Origin: Ryuthela nishihirai
Taxonomy: Eukaryota > Arthropoda > Arachnida > Araneae > Heptathelidae
Reading direction: 5' to 3'
Assembly: GCA_038380435.1 (NCBI GenBank)
Contig: JAWZYU010000129.1
Location: forward strand, 183,501 to 247,500
DNA: 64,000 nt
Shown: positions 58,443 to 64,000 of the stretch, piece after piece
How positions within the stretch are numbered: position 1 is the stretch's first letter
How the letters are laid out: every line of letters starts with the position of its first letter
Program-made: the position numbers and the translations under genes
The notes under the pieces: model-generated
The model's input: only the letters and a program-made list of their open reading frames with translations
Databases searched by the model: none
Told to the model about the DNA's origin: nothing

Positions 58443-58500
<58 letters not shown>
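56697..58500 (+). rRNA. 18S rRNA gene, probably a degenerate copy
   Basis: The sequence runs from TGCCTGGTTGATCTTGCCAG to GAACCTGCGGAAGGATCATTA minus one base of context, 1804 nt, the full normal length. All major conserved blocks are present in order (for example AATTCCAGCTCC, GAAACTTAAAGGAATTGACG, TGTACACACCGCCC). However, about 15-17 positions that are nearly invariant in animals are changed, many as G-to-A or C-to-T at CpG (57154, 57643, 57681, 57965, 58311) and others not (56698, 56710, 56722, 57136, 57801, 57946, 58021, 58173). That comparison is from remembered consensus. This suggests a silent or decaying rDNA unit. Confidence 0.95.
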
Positions 58501-58502
<2 letters not shown>

Positions 58503-59333
58503 TACGGTGTCCTTCTTCGGGAGGATCCGCCGACCCTTCTCAGTCCCAAACTGAGTGTAGGAGAAAGTCTCGCCATCTATGGCGGCGAGCGGGTGACTGG
58601 ACTATTAGTCGCTCTGTCGAACGCATTTACCCTCCACAGTGTCATACTGAGTGTAGGAGAAAGTCTTGCTACCGTAGGCAGCAAGCGGGTGACTGGACTA
58701 TTGGTCGCTCTGTCGAACGTACTTACCCTCCTCAGTGTCATACTGAGTGTAGGAGAAAGTCTCACTGCCTACGGCGTGAGCGGGTGACTGGACTATTGGT
58801 CGCTCTGTCGAACGTACTTACCCTCCTCAGTGCCATACTGAGTGTAGGAGAAAGTCTTGCTACCGTAGGCTGCAAGCGGGTGACTGGACTATTGGTCGCT
58901 CACCCTCCTCGGTACCATACCGAGTGTAGGAAAAAGTCTCGCTGCCTATGGCGGGGAGCGGGCGACTGGAATATTGGTTGCTCTGTCGAATGCTCTGTCC
59001 ATGAGAGCACGATGTATGAGGGTACCTAGTCCCAACTGCCCAAGTTGGTGCGGTCGAGGGGGTGCCGTCAGTCTTCCCGGCGATGCTAGGTTCCAAGAGG
59101 TCCCCTTGTTCTACGTGACCCGCCCTCTGCGTGCTTCTCGCCCACACGTGCTGGCGGGAAAGTGAGCTGTGAGGGACTCCGAGCCCCGTCGCCTTCGGGT
59201 GGCTGGGGTCTTCTCCCAGTGCGTGTTCTGTCCATGATATCCCTTAAGCCACCTTTCACTCACAAGAAGGCCGTTTCTCTGTCCTACCTTTTTTAAGGCG
59301 AAAAGGAACTTAGTTTCCTGTAAATAAGAGTAT
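58501..59333 (+). other. ITS1 with tandem 93-bp repeats
   Basis: The spacer lies between 18S and 5.8S. The first 500 bp hold about five copies of a unit with AGTGTAGGAGAAAGTCTCGC, a short stem-loop, GCGAGCGGGTGACTGGACTA and CTCTGTCGAACG (GGGTGACTGGACTATT at 58590, 58687, 58780 and 58875, with a variant at 58968). The second half holds unique motifs in order: GGTACCTAGT, GATGCTAGGTTCCAAGAGG, GAGGGACTCCGAGCCC and CTGTCCATGATATCCCTTA. The same units and motifs recur in the leader of the retrotransposon downstream in 28S. Confidence 0.95.
58535..59010 (+). repeat. ITS1 subrepeat array
   Basis: About five units of 93 bp. Each can fold a small stem-loop from CTCGC...GCGAG. The stem arms vary together between units (for example TCTCGCC with GGCGAG, and TCTTGCT with AGCAAG), so pairing is maintained. 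Confidence 0.9.
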
Positions 59334-59488
59334 AACTCTGAGCGGTGGATCACTCGGCTCACGGGTCGATGAAGAACGCAGCCAGCTGCGAGACTTGGTG
59401 TGAATTGCAGGACACATTGAGCACTGAATTTTCGAACGCACATTGCGGCCTCGGGTCCTACCCGGGGCCTCGCCTGTCTGAGGGTCGG
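59334..59488 (+). rRNA. 5.8S rRNA
   Basis: It starts AACTCTGAGCGGTGGATCAC and ends GCCTGTCTGAGGGTCG, 155 nt. The GATGAAGAACGCAGC and TTTCGAACGCACATTGCGGC blocks are conserved. Differences in the middle (GAGACTTGGTG, GAGCACTGAATT) may be lineage-specific. Confidence 0.96.
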
Positions 59489-59676
59489 ATGAGACTATCC
59501 GAAGGGACTTCTGTCCCTACGTGGCCGTGTCGAAGTCCTCTGGGCTCCGTCGGCTTAAGTTTCACCGACTTCCCCTGGTGTGCGGTTCGCGGCCGTGGGA
59601 ATAGCGGAGCTTGATGCTTCTGCGCTGCCAGCTGCCAGTCCGCAATCGAGGGAGTCGTATTTGAAAGCAGAACTGT
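59489..59676 (+). other. ITS2
   Basis: A short spacer of 188 bp between 5.8S and 28S. It is GC-rich with no repeats. Confidence 0.92.
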
Positions 59677-60545
59677 CGACCTCAGATCAGATGAGACGAC
59701 CCGCTGAATTTAAGCATATAAATAAGCAGAGGAAAAGAAACCAACAGGGATTCCCCTAGTTTTTTTCCCTAGCGGCGAGCGAACGGGGAAGAGCCCAGCG
59801 CCGAATTCCACGTCCCCTGTGGGCGTCTGGAACATGTGGCGTTTAGGAGGGATCGTGCTGGAGGTGGAGCATGCAGCAAGTCCCCCTGACCGGGGCTGTT
59901 ACCCAGAGTGGGTGCGAGGCCCATAGCTGCTAGGTCCCCTCCGGATGTCACCTCTTGGGAGTCGGGTTGCTTGGGAGTGCAGCCCTAATTGGGTGGTAAA
60001 CTCCACCTAAGGCTAAATACGGCCGTGAGACCGATAGCAAACAAGTACCGTGAGGGAAAGTTGCAAAGAACTTTGAAGAGAGAGTTCAAGAGTACGTGAA
60101 ACCGCTCAGAGGCAAACGGGTGGGCCCTCGAAATCCGATGGCGGGGTGATTCAGTCAGGTGGTGCGGAGGTGGCGTTGATCGTTGATACGGCGCCTAGAG
60201 TCTAAGTCCTCCCTGACGCACATCCTCCCGCTCGTAGGACGCCGCAACCGGTTGGGTAGATGCGTGCGTCGGCCATAAGGACTGAGCGCCGGAAGGTGGC
60301 CGGTGGCGGGGCTTCGGTTCCGTCGCCGGTTGTTTATCCAGCTCGTCCGTGGCATGACACCCGACCGTGGTTGAGTGGTCCTGTTGGGACCCAGCTGTGC
60401 CCTCCGGAGGAGCGGGCGAGTCGGCAGGTGAGCTGCGGCGGTGTTTCCCCACTCGAGAAGTGGGCGACCTGCCGTGGCTACTCCTGGCCGGAGTTGTCCC
60501 GCAGAGGTGCCGGCGGTTGGCGGCGAGTAGGTCGGTCACCCACCC
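59677..60545 (+). rRNA. 28S rRNA, 5' 869 nt, interrupted by a retrotransposon
   Basis: It starts CGACCTCAGATCAGATGAG and covers D1 and most of D2 to GTCGGTCACCCACCC at 60,545. Normal 28S would continue with GACCCGTCTTGAAACACGG; here foreign sequence begins. Two more lesions affect near-universal sites: the TAACGGCGAGCG block has a roughly 10-bp net insertion (TTTTTTTCCCTAG in place of TAA, about 59,760-59,772), and AAGCGGAGG has become AAGCAGAGG at 59,728. This copy cannot give a normal 28S rRNA. Confidence 0.95.
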
Positions 60546-60596
60546 ATCCTGTTCTTGATTGAGAACTTGAGGTGAGAGGCATGCAGGAAGAGTACA

Positions 60597-61480
60597 AATC
60601 TCGTTATGTCCCAACGAGTGGACAATGTTATATTGTTCTTGACTTACAAATCTTGTCACCTCAGAAGTCGAGTGGGTGATTGTTGCATCACTCTCGAACG
60701 TAAAATCTCACTAACTCAGAAGTGAGTCTGTCCAATGACAGAGTGCGAGTGGCAAGGACTTGTCATTCGAACCTGTTAAATCTCGCTTCTGAGAGCGAGT
60801 GGGTGATAGATAATTCACTTGTTGCATTATCGCTTTCTGAGAGCGAACCAGGGTGGCTCCTCTGAGCTACCCGAAACATACCAATAAAATCTCGCTATCT
60901 CAGAGGGCGAGTGGGCAATGACTTATTGCTCTCCAAATCTCGCTATCCCAGAAGCGAGTGGACAGCTCGGACGAGTTGTTCTTCGAACGCAGAGTCTCGC
61001 TATCTGATAGTGAGCTGGGTGACTTGAAAAGGCTGCTCATCGAACGTAGAATCTCGCAGCTGGGAGCGAGTGGGCGACCCGAAAGGGTGTCTCTTTGAAC
61101 GTAAAGTCTCCTATCTCTGATAGTTGAGCCAGTGTTTTTATGGGAACACTGTTCGAACGCAGAATCTCGTCAACTCTGAGGACGAGTAAAAGTCTTGCTA
61201 TCTTCGATGGCAAGCAAGTAGCTCTGTTGAGTTTTTTTTGTTGAACGATAAAACAGTTTTGTGATTGGTACCTAGTACTGGCAGCCTGTCAAAAATGGTC
61301 CAGTGGTACCGCCAATGGGCGGTGCTAGGTTTCAAGAGGCCTGTGGAACACGGGCCCGCCCACATCACTTGTTAAACATGCCTCTGAGAGGAAGTGGGTT
61401 GAGGGACCCCGAGCCCAACTGTCCATAAACGGATGGGCCTCCTCCTAGAGACATGATCTGTCCAATATATCCCTTATGCT
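60597..61480 (+). repeat. ITS1-like block 1 in the R2-like leader
   Basis: About 12 short units of roughly 50-60 bp each follow the pattern AATCTCGCTATCT...AGCGAGTGGG(T/C)GA...TCGAACG, as in ITS1. From 61,265 the unique ITS1 motifs follow in the same order: GGTACCTAGTACTGG, GGTGCTAGGTTTCAAGAGG, GAGGGACCCCGAGCCC and ATGATCTGTCCA.ATATCCCTTA. Confidence 0.88.
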
Positions 61481-61491
61481 CCTTGTCCAAT

Positions 61492-62045
61492 AACAAATCT
61501 CGCTTTCCCAGAAGCGAGTGGACACTCAGTTGAGATGTTCTTTGAACGTAAAGTCTCGCTATCTGATTGTGAGCTGGGTGGCTTGACGAACCGCCCATCG
61601 AACGTAAAATCTCGCAACTGGGAGCGAGTGGGCGACCCGAAAGGGTGGCTCTCGAATGTAAAGTCTCCTATCTTTGATAGTGAGCCGGTGTTGGTATGGG
61701 AACACTGTTCGCACGTCATATGTCATTGACTCCGATGACAAACCAAGTCTTACTATCTCTGATAGTGAGCAAGTAGCTCTCAGGAGCTATTTTTATTTGA
61801 ACGATACTACAATTTATGTGATTGGTACCAAATACTGGCAACCAAGAAAATTGGCACCAGTGGTGCCGCCTAATGGGCGTTGCTAGGTTTCAAGAGGCTT
61901 GTGGAATATAGGCCCGCCCGCATGAATTGTAAACATGCTTTTAAAAGGAAGTGGGTTGAGGGACCCCGAGCCCAACTCTCCATAACAGATGGGCCTCCTA
62001 CTATTAGCATGATCTGTCCATGATATCCCTTATGCTGCATCTCAT
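61492..62045 (+). repeat. ITS1-like block 2, tandem copy of block 1
   Basis: It repeats the last part of block 1 with moderate divergence: hairpin units at 61,495-61,790, then TTGGTACCAAATACTGG, GTTGCTAGGTTTCAAGAGG, GAGGGACCCCGAGCCC and CTGTCCATGATATCCCTTA. The latter is closer to ITS1 than its counterpart in block 1. Confidence 0.88.
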
Positions 62046-62895
62046 AGTAGATGACAGCCCTCTGTCCGACAACCAAAATTGTAGTACATAGTCCGATTCC
62101 AATATGGAAGGTAATAATCCAATTCCATGGTCAAGAGACCATGAATTTGTCAGAGGCTTGGGGAGGCCTAAGGAAGTGTCTTATAGAATATCGGTAATTT
62201 AATTACCGTATGATGTAGGGAGACTCAGTGGATAGTTGCTGCCCCCTGGTGGTGGCTGATTTTCTCCGTTGCCTTCTGAACAGTGGAGATAGCCCCAAAT
62301 AGGTAGAGACCTCGAGTGGGTAAATCTGGTTTTACCAGTCTCTACGCTGGGAAGGAGTCAAGGGAGAACAATCGTCCTCCTAAGGGGGGTTAGTAGCTCT
62401 TTGATTCCTAACATGGTTCTAGAGTGCTGCAGCCTGTCTTTCGCTGGTTGGGTAAGCCCCAATGAGTAGCAACTCTAAGTGGGTGATTCGGCAGAAATGT
62501 CTCCTGTGCCAGTGGGGGCACATGGTAGTACCTGGAGCTCTGGAGGGAATTAAAGTTCCATGACAGAGTCAGTTATAAAGGACGAAATCTCTTTATCAGT
62601 GTTGGACGCGTAGTATAAGTGGTATAACCCTGGGTCGAACCCTCTATATGGGGTACTAGGCTTAGCCTCTCACACTGAATCCACCCTCTTTTCCTATGCT
62701 AGGCTGTCGTGAATGGTGTCAAAAAGAGGCATTGGTTTCATATGTATCCATAGCGTCTTGCCTATTTTATTAATGTCGAACCCCTTTCTGTAATTCCAGA
62801 TCGGCGGAAGACAGTAAGTGAGAAGTCGCTGACTGCAGTTACTGAGTCCTGTGTCCTGACCTCCGCTTCAGGTGAGTACCATCATTTGGCTGACT
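62046..62895 (+). other. R2-like leader, unique middle part
   Basis: No ORF is supported. Two related stretches share AGCCCCAA...AGTGGGT (about 62,290-62,325 and 62,454-62,485), and several short stem-loops can be drawn (for example CGGTAATTTAATTACCG at 62,192-62,208). Its origin is unknown. Confidence 0.55.
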
Positions 62896-63118
62896 GGTGA
62901 AAGCCATCGGGCATATCTTGTAAGTCCCGTAAACACCCTTAGTCGGAAACTCCCGACTTGATTCTTTCGGTTTGACGGTGATAGCCCTCGGGAGTGTCAT
63001 CCCGAAAACACCACCTGTCGGAAACTTCCGACACACCTGACTTTTTAAGGCTTATCGGTGATAGCCCTCAGGAGTTGCCTCCAACCCTGAAAACACCCCT
63101 GTTCGATGAACATCGACA
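62896..63118 (+). ncRNA. Three tandem structured units just before the ORF
   Basis: GGTGA(A/T)AGCC starts at 62896, 62977 and 63057 (81 and 80 bp apart). Each unit contains two predicted stems. The first pairs CGGG with CCCG in units 1 and 2, and CAGG with CCTG in unit 3. The second pairs AGTCGG with CCGACT, GTCGGA with TCCGAC, and TCGATG with CATCGA. The changes preserve pairing. The last hairpin includes the first candidate ATG at 63106. It may be an internal ribosome entry or protein-binding structure of the element RNA. Confidence 0.6.
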
Positions 63119-64000
63119 GTATGACTACAGCTGGAACCCAACCACCTATCCGTGGTGACGAGTTGAGCAGCTTCGATGTGGATGTCAGGCGAGGCACTCA
63201 TTGTGTTCCGGCAGTGTTCAAAGCCATACAGCAAGTCGCACTCCTAGTGATTCCCTTCACAACAGCGAGTTGTAGTCTGTGTGGTTTTTCTACGACAAGA
63301 TACCAAGACTTCGCAGACCATCAGCAGAATTGTCATGGTAGAACACTGTCACTTATGTGTGGCAAATGCTCTCGAACACATGAAAATTTTCGTGGGATGA
63401 CTATTTACCATGGAAAGTGCCAGGGCCCGAAACGTGCTGCAGCAGACAGGGCATTCCAATGTTCTGAATGCGCCATCTCCTTTAGCAGCAAATCGGGCCT
63501 AAGCCAACATGCGAGACATCGCCATCTGGCGAAGCACATGGCGCAGCGGCTTGAACGCACACCGCCCCCTGTTAAACCAAACAGAGGGGCTCCAGCTAGA
63601 GTGTGGTCGCTAGCGGATCTAGCTCGACTACGACTACTGGAAAGTGAGCTGCCTGATTCCACCCACATCAATGTGGACATCGCTAAACGAATGCCTTCGA
63701 TGTCCCCGAAGCAAGATCGTAATAAGCGATCCGAGCTCAAAAGAACCTCCTTTAGGAGAGAGGCGAGACGCCTATTCCCAATGGAGGATTCTGCTGATGC
63801 TCGCAGCTCTGACCAATGCGCCGGCCATCGTCGCTGGGACAGAATCAAAAGAAATGATGTGTTCCTCGTACCACAAACTGTTGAGACCACGGCGACATCC
63901 TGGACTCACAGGCAGAAGTTGGATGAGGAGGTGGAGGTGCTTATCGCAGCCCTTCTGCGAAAGCAAGAACTGTTCAAGCCAACTGTTCACAGTAGGCGGG
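63106..64000 (+). CDS. R2-clade retrotransposon protein, N-terminal part
   Basis: The frame is open from 63,091 (after a TGA at 63088-63090) to the window edge, with ATGs at 63,106 and 63,121. Counting from 63,106: finger 1 is CCHH (C56, C59, H72, H77), finger 2 is CCHC (C85, C88, H102, C105), and finger 3 is CCHH (C119, C122, H135, H140). A Myb-like helix region follows at about 165-225 (VWSLADLARLRLLESEL, then INVDIAKRM). The CCHH-CCHC-CCHH-Myb order is the hallmark of R2-A type proteins, where these domains bind the rDNA target. The frame has no stop across 303 codons, so the element may be intact. The reverse transcriptase and endonuclease would lie downstream. R2-type proteins often start without a normal AUG context. 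Confidence 0.92.
   Translation, partial: MNIDSMTTAGTQPPIRGDELSSFDVDVRRGTHCVPAVFKAIQQVALLVIPFTTASCSLCGFSTTRYQDFADHQQNCHGRTLSLMCGKCSRTHENFRGMTIYHGKCQGPKRAAADRAFQCSECAISFSSKSGLSQHARHRHLAKHMAQRLERTPPPVKPNRGAPARVWSLADLARLRLLESELPDSTHINVDIAKRMPSMSPKQDRNKRSELKRTSFRREARRLFPMEDSADARSSDQCAGHRRWDRIKRNDVFLVPQTVETTATSWTHRQKLDEEVEVLIAALLRKQELFKPTVHSRR

Larger units (their letters stand above)
60546..64000 (+). mobile_element. R2-clade non-LTR retrotransposon inserted in 28S (5' part)
   Basis: The element begins right after the interrupted 28S and carries a 2.56-kb leader followed by an R2-type ORF. The insertion point is near the D2 end of 28S and is not the classical R2 site, which lies far downstream at TTAAGGTAGCCAAATG. 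R9 of bdelloid rotifers also uses another 28S site, which I cannot compare from memory. The 3' part, reverse transcriptase and 3' junction lie outside the window. Alternatively, the join could be an assembly chimera of 28S with an element from elsewhere. Confidence 0.82.

Noticed and set aside
56354..58477. Several reading frames of 60-136 codons across the 18S gene and its leader
   Set aside because: They are translations of rRNA and transcribed spacer; none has a domain.
60546..60600. HDV-like self-cleaving ribozyme at the 28S/R2 junction
   Set aside because: Such ribozymes are known for R2 elements, but I could not draw the nested double pseudoknot here by eye; a covariance search would be needed.
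60155..60659. Minus- and plus-strand frames of up to 154 codons over the 28S D2 region
   Set aside because: GC-rich rRNA sequence gives chance long frames.

Overview
This is eukaryotic DNA, almost certainly from an arthropod. The 18S rRNA looks chelicerate-like in its helices (weak inference from remembered consensus; no search was possible). There are no operons or bacterial signals, and host protein genes are hard to see. The window is dominated by mobile elements at many stages of decay and ends inside a ribosomal DNA unit.

Layout. (1) 123-2458: a long intact ORF for a P-element/THAP9-type DDE transposase, preceded by a splice acceptor. About 11 tandem copies of a 174-bp repeat follow (2728-4650). 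(2) 5500-8334: a CpG-rich promoter- or LTR-like segment, then a 2.2-kb unit flanked by a 22-bp direct repeat that encodes an acidic two-zinc-finger protein broken at poly-C runs. (3) 9910-16074, minus strand: a decayed Tx1/L1-like LINE with ORF1 (CCHC knuckles, acidic tail) and ORF2 (endonuclease plus reverse transcriptase). (4) 16.5-52.2 kb: a gene-poor field of repeats. It holds two tRNA-derived SINE families (called here SINE-1, about 385 bp, and SINE-2, about 170-190 bp), a 5S rRNA-derived retrocopy, RTE-like LINE fragments, segmental copies, inverted repeats and a MITE-like element. (5) About 52.5-56.7 kb: probable rDNA intergenic spacer with GC-rich subrepeats. (6) 56,697-60,545: 18S, ITS1, 5.8S, ITS2 and the 5' end of 28S. 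(7) 60,546 to the window end: an R2-clade retrotransposon inserted in 28S, whose ORF (three zinc fingers then a Myb-like domain) opens at 63,106 and runs off the edge.

The most interesting signal is in the leader of the R2-like element. Its 5' region carries two tandem blocks that are colinear with the host ITS1: the same repeated hairpins followed by the same ordered unique motifs. The element therefore appears to carry an old copy of ITS1, possibly to use pre-rRNA processing machinery. Just before its ORF lie three 80-bp units with covarying stems. The rDNA unit that hosts it shows many changes at normally invariant rRNA positions, so it is probably a dead copy.
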